Positions 9,869-21,017 of a DNA stretch of 64,000 bases are shown in pieces (within the stretch, counting starts at the first letter, position 1; each line of letters starts with the position of its first letter). Source of the DNA: Blepharisma stoltei (lineage: Eukaryota > Ciliophora > Heterotrichea > Heterotrichida > Blepharismidae). The notes beneath the pieces were generated by a model. That model ran no database searches. It saw only the letters and a list, made by a program, of their open reading frames with translations, and had not been told where the DNA came from. The position numbers and the translations under genes were made by a program. The DNA is taken from positions 558,001 to 622,000 of the forward strand of contig CAJZBQ010000060.1 of the NCBI GenBank assembly GCA_914767885.1, written 5' to 3'.

Positions 9869-12800
9869 ATGGATGAGACTAGTATTGAGGTCATTATGGG
9901 TTGAATTAAAGAGATAGAGCCATCTCTTCCTAGGCCGACTGAGGAGATCAATTGAATTATAACTAATAAAGCCAGTGAAGAAAGTGTTTCTGATGAAGTC
10001 CTTCAATTTTTTGCTGAAAATTTGAAGGTTTTAAACATTCTTGTATTCAGCAAGAGAGAGGAAGAAAAAATTGAGAGGAGTCTTACTGAAATTAAAGGAA
10101 TTATTAATGAGAAAAGCTCTAATGATGTAGGAAGTCTCCTGCAAGTCGTTAATGAAATGAAAATTGAACTTTTTAGGGAGATTGAATTAGAAATTATAGC
10201 ATTTACACGAGATGAAAACTATACTGACCCAGGCTATCAAGATGTTGACAATCAAGTATCATTGGATTGCATTAATTTAGTATTAGAGATATCTAACGTT
10301 ACACTCCTACTAAAGTGACAGAGTCAAAATGGTGATATCATAAGCATTTCCAATACAAAAAGGCTGGACCATTCCAAATAATAACAATCAACAACCTTGA
10401 TCAGTCCTTAAAACAGGTGAGACGCTATCATTGTCTGATTCAGCTCCTAAGCTTGCATCGCCTAAGGTTCACCCTTCTTAGATGTGCTGAGTGGTAAAAC
10501 TATGAGCCTAATGATGAAATCTAGAGCATTTTCCTCTGGCTATACCCAAAGTTAAGCCGCTGTTCCTCTGCAGAAGCTCTCGAAAGAAAATACCATCAAT
10601 AATTTTCTATAAGTGAGGAAAAATTAGCAAACTAATTTCTCTCAAGCCGATGCCATTTTATTTATTGATAATAAAGTATCAAAATTCGAGAGAGAGATAT
10701 TTAATTATTTGAAATCCACTCAAATAAATCTTAAACTTAAACTTAATTATTTATATCATTTAACGTCCACCTCGGGGTAGCGCTGCCACCATATTTATCC
10801 ACGTGTTGGGCCCATGGCCTCTGGATCGATTCACTTCGTTGCACCATGGTAGGGGACACATACAGCGTTCCGGCTTCGACGGGCTGCGCTGCATCTCTCC
10901 TCCTTGATTCAGCTAATGCGCGTGTTCTGCCTAAGGGTCACCTTCCTCGGTGTGCTGAGAGGTAAACTTCGAGCCTCTTGATGCATTCATTACATTACAT
11001 TAAGATTAATATTCGCTTAACGTCCCTTATGGGGTGGGGGCACCACAGACCTTTCGGCCATCTCTTCCACATGTCGGGCCCGCAGGCCGCTGTGACAATC
11101 TGCTTCGATCACCAAGGCACGCTTGGAGTGGTGTTGCCGACTTCGACGGCTCATGAGTGAGCTACTTGCACTTGAGCTGGGCTGTCTTTCCGAAAATCCA
11201 TAAAAAATGATTTTCTGGTCGACTCTCGGTAAAAAGGAGAAGCACGTAGCCTGGGATTTAACGCCAAGTTTCACGCTAGGAAGTTGCCTGATTGGTCCTA
11301 AGGACTTTGCTGAGCTTCCCCTTTCCAACTTCCCGTGTCCTCCTTTCCCATAAGGAAAAAGCCACCCCTGAAATTAGACTTGGGCTAGGCTCTGTACACA
11401 ACCAAATTGCTTACCTAGCATGCTGTCCATTTCTGAAGTAGTAAAACCTTGTTGGATATAAATAAAATATAAGTCAAGTATGCATGGCCGGGAGGCCATG
11501 CCCAGACGAAGACGTATATCTTATTTATGATGCACTTGGAGCAGTGCCTCGGCTTATCTGCCAGAGTTAAACCGCTATTGCTGTGCAAAAGTTCTCAGAT
11601 GAAAACCTAACCCCATAAATAAAATTGCTTGAGGGAGAGAAAAATTATTGGATCTAATTTTACTCGAACCGAATGCCATATTGTTTATACTCCAAATAAA
11701 TCATTAAGAGCATACATGAATAGCATAAGTCAAGAATATTCAGTCATTTTTAAAACCTATTTTGAAGATATTAGGCTTATGAATGAAGAAGAAAGGCAAA
11801 TTTTAGATTTTGACTTTGAGTGTATTAATAGGTTTAAAATAGAGATTGAAAATAAATACTATTTTACTCCTAGTTTTCTATCTGAAATTTTTATTGAAAA
11901 TCTCATAGAATTTTTACATGCTCAGCTGCTTGAAGTGCTTTATAAAGAAGATATAAAATTTTTTTTATCAGGCTACAAATTTCAAGTATCAAAAATTTGA
12001 TATTTTATGAACTCAGAAGCAAAGTTACATAAGGAAAATTCTCTAACTATCTTTATAGAAGTAATTCGGAAGAAATATGGATGAATTCCCCATGAAGTCG
12101 AAAGAAAAATCATACTCAAATTAAAAAAGGAAACTAATAAAATATGACTAGAAAATGGATTCAGCAATTCAGAGCATATCAAAGAAGTTGGGCTATTTAC
12201 AAAAAGGCAGGTGGATAGGATTTTAAATGGAAACTTAAAATTATTTCAAAATGATCAGCAAAACAGCCAAGAATTTAAAATGGCTGCCTCAAAAATTTTG
12301 TGAGAAGCAGCCTCAAAGAATTCAGACAGCGATATTTGTAAATGGAAAATAAATGAGATTAGTGAGTTTTTAGATTTTTCTTTTTATAGCCTTCCTCATT
12401 TTCAAAATAATTAATATGATAGTCCAGACGAAATATGTCCTTACGAAGGTCGCAACACTTTGGGCACCAAAATGGCTTTATATCCTAAACCAAAGCTCAA
12501 ACCCTTTAATCCTAAACCTTAGTATGCGTAACTGCAGTAATATGCGATGGGTAACCTTGGGATTCAGATGGTGACTATTCCAATTTCAGGCATTAGTTAC
12601 CCGGATGGTTTTTGGGCCACAGGACTTTTTCTCAAGTTCGGGGAGGCTGTGGCTCTTTTCCCTGGGAGTCACCTCTCCCGAAGGTGGCCGACAGGAGGTA
12701 TCGGGCTAACCTTTACCTCCATAGCGCCTGATGGCGTACTGGCAGGGCGTCTTTCTAACCCATCGAGACTCTTAGGGATCACATTGCAATCCCGCCCTAA

Positions 12801-14688
12801 AACAATCACTTTTCCAAATAGCAGCTGAATTTCCGCCCTGCAAGTAGGTTTTTGTTAGTCGAAAGCGTGCAGAGGCATCAAATCTGGAAGACGTTAAGCC
12901 TTTTAACCTTAATCATTCTCAAAGCCCTTCAATATTCACTCAATCCAAAGAAAACATGCTTTTTTTCTTATTTCACACTACACTCCTAACATCAAACTTG
13001 CATATTGCAACCTGCCCTGAATTAAATCATTATGAAAAGCGTGAAAGCCAGGTCGAGGATTTTGAATGACTAAGGATAATGGTGGGAACAAGCTTTAAAT
13101 TTAATCCTAATCACCCAACATATTTTACTCGCCAAGATAATCCAATTATAATATGTGGAAAAATGCTGGAGGTTATTATAGATTCTTTATATAAGGCTGG
13201 CAAGCTTAATTCGAAAACTGAAATTCATCAAATTTTTAGTGAAAGTTTCAAGGGTTATATGCATCTTATCGAGTTTATAAACGCTCCTAAAAAAGAATCT
13301 GACTCCCCCCCTCCGTGAGCGAACAAAAAAATTTTGTTCACTCATAGGGGAGGTTAATTTTTTTTGAAATTTAAAAAAATCCCACTTCTCAAAATTTGGA
13401 AGGCAAATATCAATTTAATTTGTAAAATTTATGTTTAAAAACGCAATTTGTTTAAAATTAAGCAGAATTAGCTCGAGATTTCATTATACTAATTCTCGCT
13501 CATATATCAAAAATTTTTCCACATAAAAAATTTTTGTTCACTCACGGGGGGTGAAAAAAATAGGGATTTTTCTAATGGTTTTGTTCACTTACAGAGGGGG
13601 GAGTAAAGCAATTAAAAAGAATTTCACAAAAATAAAAGAAGGAAATTCTGCAGTGATAACCATATGTATATCAGGATGGCTTTCTGAAAAAGATAATAAA
13701 CATAAAGACTGATTTCACGTTGGAGAATTGCCAAACCAAGGCTTGACTTATGATTTTAAATGGAACTCTGGGCATTGAATAGACACTTCTTTAAAAATTG
13801 GCTTTAATGTGTTAACTTGGCTTCCTCTGCCGCTTGGATTTCGTTGGTATAAATTATTTGGACAAGGAGCAATGAAGCCTTTAGTTATTGGCTCAGGGAT
13901 TACATCTATTATAAAAAGACCAATATGAACAAGATTTAAAGATTTTGTATACCTATCACGTCAAGATCCATTAATCCCAATTTCTTCTGCAGTTGACTAT
14001 CTTGTTGGATGCCCTTTTGAAGGAAAGGCAAAAGAAGCAGCAAATGCTGGCAAGCTTCTTGCAGAAATTATAAATAGTGGGGAATTCGGCAACTCGAAGA
14101 TAAACTTAATTTGTTTTTCACTAGCAGCTGAGGTGGTTCACAATTGCTTATTAAATATTTCTGCAGAAAAAGCAAATACAATAAATCATGTAATATTGAT
14201 GGGTGGAGCTTCTAGTAAAGCTGGTGAATGAGCAAAATGCAAACAAAATGTAAATGGAAGAATGATATGTGTCTATTGCAAAACTGATAATATATTGAAA
14301 TATAGTAATTGCCCGAAGATGGCGCTATCTTGCATCATCCTCGGGCAATTCAAAAATGGCCCCACACCGGGAATTGAACCCACGTGTGGGGCCATTTTTG
14401 GTATGTGGAGAGCATCGACTTCCGCGAACCAAAATGGCCCCACACGTGGGTTCAATTCCCGGTGTGGGGCCATTTTTTAAATTGCCCGAGGATGGCGCAA
14501 GATAGCGCCATCCTCGACAATTGCAATATTTATATAGAGCTTCTCAGCTGACTGAGCCAATTGGACTTGTTGGAATTGATGTGGAAGGGGTAGAACAATT
14601 TGATTTAACAGGAACTGTAAGTGGGCATCTGGACTATAGAGAGAAGATGGATGAAATTTTCCATGCAATAAATTATTTTGGGTCCTAA
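9869..14688 (+). CDS. TMCO4/DUF726-like alpha/beta-hydrolase, tandem copy A, four IESs
   Basis: The start at 9869 gives MDETSIEVIMGW. The N-terminal half is helical and C-terminal is a DUF726-like alpha/beta hydrolase domain with NLICFSLAAEVVHNCLL (nucleophile elbow), HVILMGGASSKAGEW and a PIGLVGIDVEGV tail. The frame is broken by IESs at 10381-11687, 12410-12911, about 13304-13605 and 14303-14528. With these removed it is collinear with copy B (15427-18337) and about 826 residues long. The elbow is CFSLA rather than GFSLG, so hydrolase activity is uncertain. Family members are membrane or Golgi associated in other eukaryotes. Confidence 0.75.
10381..11687. mobile_element. 1.3-kb IES made of four retroposon pieces, in hydrolase copy A
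   Basis: TA at 10379-10380 and 11686-11687. Joining gives RLDHSKYTPNKSL in frame with the paralogue. Contents from the left are a plus-strand family-C repeat (about 10420-10680), an inverted SINE-like piece (about 10715-10980, tail of AAGTTT units read on the minus strand), a second inverted SINE-like element (10987-11530), and the 3' end of another family-C repeat (11535-11687). Confidence 0.75.
10987..11530 (-). mobile_element. SINE-like retroposon, copy 2 (inverted)
   Basis: Read on the minus strand it matches copy 1 over the body (AAGGTTTTA.., TGCTAGGTAAGCAATT, GTTGTG.ACAGAGCCTAG) and has the same AATGT-type tail at 10987-11002. The GC-rich module is at about 11482-11513. The module is again bracketed by an inverted repeat, but the arms differ from copy 1 (TATATCTTATTTAT against TATATTTTATTTAT, 13 of 14 matching). 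Confidence 0.75.
12410..12911. mobile_element. 502-bp IES with SINE-like GC-rich body, in hydrolase copy A
   Basis: TA at 12408-12409 and 12910-12911. Excision joins LPHFQNN to HSQSPSIFTQSKEN, in frame with copy B. The left end carries ATAGTCCAGAC, resembling the TATAG..MITE ends. The body (12540-12830) is GC-rich and the right end has ACGTTAAG, like the 3' end of the SINE copies. Confidence 0.75.
13304..13605. mobile_element. IES, GAGCGAAC family, with odd left boundary, in hydrolase copy A
   Basis: The inverted ends are ACTCCCCCCCTCCGTGAGCG at the left and a GGGGGGAGTAA arm at the right, with further internal arms at about 13330-13350 and 13530-13600. The right edge is TA-A but the left edge reads TCTGACTCC, so there is no TA where one is expected. 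The exact cut is uncertain, and an in-frame join needs about 301-304 bases removed. Confidence 0.65.
14303..14528. mobile_element. 226-bp palindromic IES built from tRNA T-arm-like hairpins
   Basis: TA at 14301-14302 and 14527-14528. Excision gives LKYLYRASQLTEPIG, matching LKYLYRASELSNPIG in copy B. The element is one long inverted repeat (ATTGCCCGA.GATGGCGC outer arms). Each inner arm holds a second hairpin with GTGGGTTCAATTCCCGG, which looks like a tRNA T-arm (B box) plus a GGGGCCA acceptor-like end. Confidence 0.85.
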
Positions 14689-15426
14689 TGGTGCATGGTA
14701 TATTGGAGACTGAAATATGGTCTAATCTATTTTATCTTAATAAATTTGCATTATAATCCTGATTATTATAGTCAGATCAATGAAATTTAATTTTTTAAAA
14801 ATAAATATAAATAAGGCGTCTAACTTCCCCTCTCTTAAGTGAACAAAATCAACTTTTTCCCCTTCGTTAGTAATTAAAAGAAATCTACAACTATATATAT
14901 TAAATTTTGTAACGGAGAAAATGGTGAAAACTTAGAAGATAGGCGTTATTATCGTTTTTATAATTTTAATATAATAAATATATATTAAATTTTATCTAAA
15001 ATATATTCATAATTAAATTATTTTTTTCATTCAAATCGGATTCTTTATTAATATAAATTTTTTAAAAAGAAATTTATTTACTAGTCTATCATCTGTCTAA
15101 AATGCAGTTCACATCATATAAAAGCAAAGTAATCCATCTCCATGAATGATTTAAAGTTTTATTGCTCACCGGGGAAGATTTGCGTAATGTTTACAACAAT
15201 CTAGGAAAAATATAAGGCAATTTTAAATCATAATAAACCTAAAATTTCGTAGAATCTACAATCTTTTTTTTTCTTTGATTTTAAATAAAGATAACAAACA
15301 AAATTTACTTATCTATTCCTAACATTCCCGAGGTCTTTTATGATTATTTTAAAAATCACTATGCGCTTACATAGCATTTTTGCATGATCCTGCTAATATT
15401 AATAAACATTTAATTAAAAGAATCAA
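14689..15426. other. AT-rich spacer between hydrolase copies
   Basis: No gene is seen. A partial GAGCGAAC-type arm (TAACTTCCCCTCTCTTAAGTG, about 14819-14845) suggests a decayed IES. Confidence 0.45.
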
Positions 15427-18337
15427 ATGAGCCATACGGACTTGGAGCAAGATTTAATCCATGAAATATATTTAAGTCTACCAATGCCAGAAGAAAATTT
15501 ATATGAAAAATTTATCGAAATTATTCAAGCAAATCTATTTAGCAGAGAATTATTAGATGCGGATCTTCAGGCACAAAGTGACCTTTGGGAGAAAATAATG
15601 CTCGCAAATTATGATAAAATTCAAGAAAGCCAAGAAAGGTTTATTTCCAGTCGCATACCTAAGATAAAAGAAATAATAGATGATAAAAGAAGCAGCAATT
15701 TAGACAATGCATTGCATCAGATTGCTGTGAAAATTTTAGAAATTGTGGAATTTTTACAAAATGATATTACTAATTATATTAGGCTTGATGGAAATGATGA
15801 AACTCAGGCAAACATAATTGCATGATCGAAGTCTATGACTACAACTCTTAAGAGCACGGTATATGAAGACTTAAAGGCTTCAAAAAATAAAATAATTTCA
15901 AAATACATGAAAAACATAATTAAGCAGTTTCCAGTTATTTTGGAAAATTATATAAATCTTACGAATAAAAACACAAGAGAGCATTTAGACTGCTATCAAG
16001 GCTGCCAGGAACTTTTTGAAAATTATATTCATATACAATATAGCTTTACACCAAAGTTTGTCGAAGAATTATTTTCTGAAGACTTAGAGGACTTTTTGGA
16101 CAAAATGATCGATGGCCTTATGACGAAAGAAACCGATCAGTATTTAAAAGAATATAAAGAACAAATTTCTGATTGAAAATACTATAAAATTACGATTAAT
16201 TAAAGCGTTTAAGGTGTCTAAGCCACGCTCCCTACTCAAAGGGACTCAACCAATCTAATTATGTTGTGAACATTTTGTAATCCCTTGCCAAATAAACTGT
16301 CAGCCAATCTGACTGGTGCCTCATACATCGGCGCAATGCATCACCCTTCATAACTTAGCTCCTGCATTTGTTTCGCCTCAAGATAACCTTCCTCAATGCA
16401 CTGAGTTTATAACCCTAAGTCTCTTGAATGCACTATGAGCCCATATGCAACTAGAAGTTCAGCCGCTGTCGCTGTGCAGAACTTCTCTCGATAAAAGTCA
16501 ACTCCATTAATAAAATCAATGAGGGAGTAAAAATTAGCATAACTAATTTCTCTCAAATTGAGTGCCATTTTATTTATTGAAAACACTATACAAACTCTGA
16601 AGCACGAGAAAGCAGAAAAGAAGCAATAATCGACTTTAAGGTAAGTTTAAACCAAAAATTTGGATGGATCCCAAGTGAAATTATGAAAGAGACTGTGTTT
16701 AATTTAAATAAAATGATGTGCAAAGCATGAAAAACTAACTCAATTCAACATAAAAAATATGCAAAAGAGATTGATACATTTACAAATGAAATTCTGGAGG
16801 ATATGATTAATGGCAGCCTAAAGCCATTTGATTCAAGCTATTGCATAGATTTTAGCCTCATTGCTTATTTCTTATGCTCATCAGCCTTGGAAACAGACAA
16901 CCCTGAAGATATTTTAATAAAAATTAATGAAATTACTCAGCTTTTGAATAATCATTTTGATTATAATGCAATAGATGAATTGCTTAAGCATCAGTGAATT
17001 GCACACATAGATGACCAAATAGAAGCTCGCAAAACAATGTCTCAGATTTGGCTAAATTCAAGCCTTCATGATAAGAAGCATCGATATTTTTTTTTATTTT
17101 GCATAACTCTGGTGTCATCAAACCTCCACTATTTCGTATGTCCTCAATTGAAAACATATGGAGTTCGTGAAAGTAATATAAGGGATTTCGATTGGCTAAG
17201 AAATACCCTAAAGCTAGTTTTCCAAACTAAAGATTTTACTTCTTTCAGTCTCAACAGACAAGATAATCCAATATTTACATGCCAAATGATGATGAAAATC
17301 ATTGTAAAATATTTAGTTAAGTCTCATAAACTTCCTAACGATAGCGCTTATCAAATTTTTACCAATTATATATACCATTCACCGATGGATATCATTGTCA
17401 AGAAAAATTCAATAAATAATATTTAATTATAAATAAATAATTTTCCTTGTGATTTTTTGTCAATTTATAGCTTTATTTTATAGATGGTTATGTGGCAGAA
17501 ATCACCAGCAAGCATAATTTGATAGGTCTATCCAAAACTATAAAAGATAATTTTATAAGAATTAAACAAGAAAATTCTGAAACTGTCACAGTTTGTGTAA
17601 GCGGGTTTTTATCAGAAGACAGTAACAAGGATACAGATTGGCTTGATCTTATAGAGCTGAATGAGCAAGGGGATACTTATGACTACAAATGGATGTCAGG
17701 AAGCGTTTTGAAATTAATATTAGAAATATGTTGCAATCTTATGTCTTGAACAAAATTCACAGCAAATAAAGAGCGCAAAAGGCATCCTCACATCAGCCAT
17801 TGAAAAAGAGTAAAAGAATATTTATCACGAAGAAGTGAAAACGCATTTTTCAAACTTTCTTCATACATAAACCCTATAATTGGATGCCCTTTTAGTAAAA
17901 AAATGACTGAATCACAAAAAGCTGGGCAAAAACTTGCAGAAATCATAAAACAAAATGCATTTAATGGATCTATGATAAACTTGGTAGCATTTTCATTAGG
18001 CTGCAATGTGGTTTATCATTGCTTGCTGGAATTGTCAGAGTGTGATAGAAAAATCATAAATAATGTTATTTTAATGGGCGGAGCATCAAACATAAGTGGG
18101 GACTGAAAGAGATGTAGAAAGGCAGTGGGTGGAAGAATGATAAATGCTTATAGCAGGCACGATGGGTCTTTGAAGTACCTTTACAGAGCTTCAGAGCTCT
18201 CAAATCCTATTGGATTAGCTGCTATTGATGTAGAAGGAATAGAAAATTGTGATCTGTCTCAATTTATATTTTATCATATGGATTATAGAAAAATGATGGA
18301 TTTAGTTCTCTATGAAATAAATTATGATGGGGATTAA
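15427..18337 (+). CDS. TMCO4/DUF726-like alpha/beta-hydrolase, tandem copy B, two IESs
   Basis: 812 residues after removing IESs at 16185-16588 and 17415-17482, and the total is divisible by three. The N-terminal half is helical. The C-terminal domain has an FVSGFL-type strand (VTVCVSGFLSED), AGQKLAEIIKQ, the nucleophile elbow NLVAFSLGCNVVYHCLLEL (consensus GFSLG), NVILMGGASNISGDW and PIGLAAIDVEGIENCDL. Several UGA codons are read as Trp (for example at 15823, 16174, 16732 and 17747). It is the better preserved of the pair. Both copies lie head to tail, so they arose by tandem duplication, and none of their IESs are at matching positions. Confidence 0.75.
16185..16588. mobile_element. 404-bp IES carrying a family-C repeat, in hydrolase copy B
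   Basis: TA at 16183-16184 and 16587-16588. Excision gives SDWKYYTNSEARE, aligning with WYFMNSEAK in copy A. The content is a near full-length family-C repeat sharing GTTTAAGGTGTCTA at the left, CAGCTCCTGC and TGAGGGAG in the middle, and GCCATTTTATTTAT at the right with the unit at 21018-21431. Confidence 0.8.
17415..17482. mobile_element. 68-bp short IES in hydrolase copy B
   Basis: TA at 17413-17414 and 17481-17482. Removing 68 bases joins IIVKKNSI to DGYVAEITSK in frame and deletes an in-frame TAA. No clear terminal inverted repeat. The size fits the short IES class known from Blepharisma. Confidence 0.6.
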
Positions 18338-18384
18338 AGCAAACTCATAAAATGGAATTTTAATATAAATTTTATTGTTTACAA

Positions 18385-19318
18385 TCATCCTAAAGATCCT
18401 AAAAATTGATAACTTGGTCTTGGGAGCTTTAATACCAAGCAAAGTAAATATTCTAGCACACTTAAATTGCCATCACCCCTGATAACAATGTCAAAGTCTC
18501 TGAAATCATCAAGGCTTGCTAGTGCTTCATCATTGAAATACCCAATAGATATCACTTTCGTTTCATCATTAATTTCCTTCAATATAAGTAAATCCTGCAT
18601 AATCTGATACCGATGGAATATCTCCCAAAACAAAATAAGACTTCTGAATTTTCTTCCCACGAATTGAATGAAATTTATTCTGGCTATGTACAATAGGTGT
18701 TGAAAATCCCAAAAGTTTCCCATTTTCGTCAAATTCAATAAAATTTGACTTAATTTTGATCTGATAGCTTGTAATTGCTTTTATCATTTCTGAAATAATG
18801 TTCCCGACCCCTCCTGAGACAATTGTAAAAGGTATCTTGTTTCTCTCGCATATAGAAATTACTTCCAAAATCCCATATCGAAAGTAGAATGGTAAATTTT
18901 CAATTGCAGAAGTAATCATGTGTTTCTCTATATGCGCTTTTAAAAATACCTCTTGCTCTTTTGCCCATCATTCGTGCATTAGAAGCATTTTTTTGTCAAG
19001 GGAGATGGAGGGGTCAATTTCAATGGGATGATAATGTAAAAATAAATCTTTAACGTCTTTTGAGTGATTTTTGTCTAAAATGCTGATTAGTAAGTTTATA
19101 GTTGAAAGCTTGAATCCGTTAACTGAATATTTTGTTAATGTCGAGTCAAAATCAGAAATTATCCCGAAGTCAGATGAAAAAGACTCGATTTTTGACTTGA
19201 GATTGAGAGGATCTCGAATGAAGACCTAATTAGGAGATACAGTTTCTGCTGGGTTCATTGGAGAAATCAGTGGTCTGATGAAATTGGAAAATCCTCTCTT
19301 TAGTATCGGGATAATCAT
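18385..19318 (-). CDS. Cytosolic 5'-nucleotidase III family (HAD phosphatase), two introns
   Basis: 300 residues after removing a 15-nt intron (19226-19240) and a 16-nt intron (18595-18610). HAD motifs are visible. Motif I is IISDFDSTLT. Then YHPIEIDPSISLDKK, MHEWWAKEQE, motif II IPFTIVSGGVGN, SNFIEFDENGKLLGF, IHSQNK and motif III/IV FVLGDIPS-DL (completed only by splicing out the second intron), followed by ISIGYFNDEA. It matches the pyrimidine 5'-nucleotidase (NT5C3) pattern closely, so it probably dephosphorylates nucleoside monophosphates. Confidence 0.9.
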
Positions 19319-19361
19319 ATTTATAATATACTGAAAATAAGTAAAATCTCTATCATTTAAA

Positions 19362-19724
19362 TTAAAATATGTAATTATTGAATCAATATTTCAGAATAAG
19401 CAAATATGAATATACTCCTAAAAAATTAGAAACTTTTTCTCATAAATCATATTGCTCAGATTCTGGGTAATTCAAAATGAACCCTGTGAAACCTGCACCT
19501 ATAAAGTATAGTTCTTCCTTAAATACTCAGCTCTTGTCCACAAAAATAGTAATTAAATCATAAAGGAGTATCATAGAAATCAAATTTAAAATAAAGTTAG
19601 AATATATAGCATTTATTGCACATTGCTTTAAAATTCTGAGAATTGAATTAGAGGATGAGTCTATTTCGATGGCATAAGAAGTAAAGCGAAAGATACATAG
19701 TGTCTTAATTGGCTCAGACTATTA
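19362..19724 (-). CDS. Hypothetical small membrane protein or fragment
   Basis: An open frame with UGA as Trp encoding about 120 residues, or about 70 from the Met at 19574. It has two to three hydrophobic segments (for example LNLISMILLYDLITIFV). I do not recognise it. No ATG is found at the upstream end, where the frame meets a TAG, so it may be the remnant of a longer gene. Confidence 0.3.
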
Positions 19725-20130
19725 AATTTAAATCTTTCAAAAACTAATAAAATGCTTAATCCCTTACACAATGTTTAATTTTCTGCTTTCATATTCAGTG
19801 TTATAGAGTTGGAATAAGGGATCTGCGATGTTGGCAGATATTATTCGCTTTTTTAGCTTGTTTGGATTTGGTGTGGTGGCTCCATTTTTTAAAACTTGGC
19901 AAAACTAAAATAGTTTGGCATGTAAAGCTAAAATTAAAATGCGAATTATATAGCTGATACACACTTATTCATGTAAAATAAATAAAAAATCAATCTTTGC
20001 AATACCATTAATTCTGGTATCATTATGATTGCTAATATTCTATTCGCCAATAGAGTGATTACATTTTAAATACTCCAGCAGGTGTACATTAAACATACCC
20101 CGTATAATCTTGACTTATCTCAATTACTTA

Positions 20131-20370
20131 CTCCCCTTATGAGTGAGAAAAAAAAATTTATTAAAAAATATTTTTATATATAAGTGATACTTATTATAAT
20201 GAATTTCTAGTAATTCTGTTAATTTTAAACAGCTTGAGTTTTAAAACATAAATTTTACAAATTATATTAATTTTTTGCTTATTGGATTGTTTTAATTTCG
20301 AAAAAAATATTGTTTTTTGAAACCCCTCTCTCTGAGTGGATAAAATTGTTTTATTCACTGGGAAAGGTTA
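20131..20370. mobile_element. IES-like element, GAGCGAAC-type arms, intergenic
   Basis: Bounded by TTACTCCCC (20128) and GGTTA (20370), with degenerate inverted arms (CTTATGAGTGAG at the left, CACTGGG at the right) and the AT-rich interior typical of the family. No host gene is available to prove the boundaries. Confidence 0.5.
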
Positions 20371-20520
20371 GTATTTAACAATATTTTAATATTAATAAGC
20401 TCTGCAAAATTAAGGAATTATTGCCTTGCACTTGTTTTAATTTTAGAAACTTATATTATTGATATAGATCTTGACTTCTATTCTAAATCTATTGTTTTCA
20501 AAGCAAATATGCAAAAAATG

Positions 20521-20940
20521 CTATAAAAAAATAATTTTCAGATATAAATTTTCGCGATCTATGGCTGCTGCATGATAGTGCTGAATGATTTCTGGACAAG
20601 AAACATCTAAACTACGGCATATATCTCTTAAGTAATAAATATATATGCAAAAAATCAATATTAAGCAAGCCAATTGAGCAACACCCGATAAAGCGCATTT
20701 CATAATATATAATTTGCTTATTTTAAGTCCAAGTAAATATAAAATGAAACTAAAAAAACTGATTAAATGGCAAAATTTGTACAGATCATATAAGTTTAAA
20801 TGAGAATATTGCCGCCGTTTTCGTTGGTAGATTAAAAAAATAAGGCTTGACATAATAAATTTTAAAATGGAAGTTGTATAAGTTTGCATGCAATAATCCA
20901 ATGAAATAGTGTTTATAATTCCAAGTATCAGACAGTTTTT
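20521..20940 (-). CDS. Hypothetical multi-span membrane protein
   Basis: An open frame of about 140 residues with four or so hydrophobic segments, ending CPEIIQHYHAAAIDRENLYLKIIFL. The 5' end is unclear because no in-frame ATG is visible upstream of SLDYCM, so an intron, an IES or a truncation is possible. No family recognised. Confidence 0.35.
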   Translation of the reverse strand, partial: KNCLILGIINTISLDYCMQTYTTSILKFIMSSLIFLIYQRKRRQYSHLNLYDLYKFCHLISFFSFILYLLGLKISKLYIMKCALSGVAQLACLILIFCIYIYYLRDICRSLDVSCPEIIQHYHAAAIDRENLYLKIIFL

Positions 20941-21017
20941 CAGGCTCTTTTTAAAAGATAAAATAAAGGATAAAGTTCCTGATACATAAAAGCTTTTTAC
21001 TTACTTAATTATCTGGT

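Noticed and set aside
12547-12828. 93-residue plus-strand ORF
   Set aside because: GC-rich retroposon body inside an excisable block, composition unlike neighbouring genes, no family match.
14303-14528. Possible functional tRNA gene
   Set aside because: Only a T-arm and acceptor-like stem are visible. No D-arm, anticodon arm or A box at the right spacing, and the string occurs in both palindrome arms.
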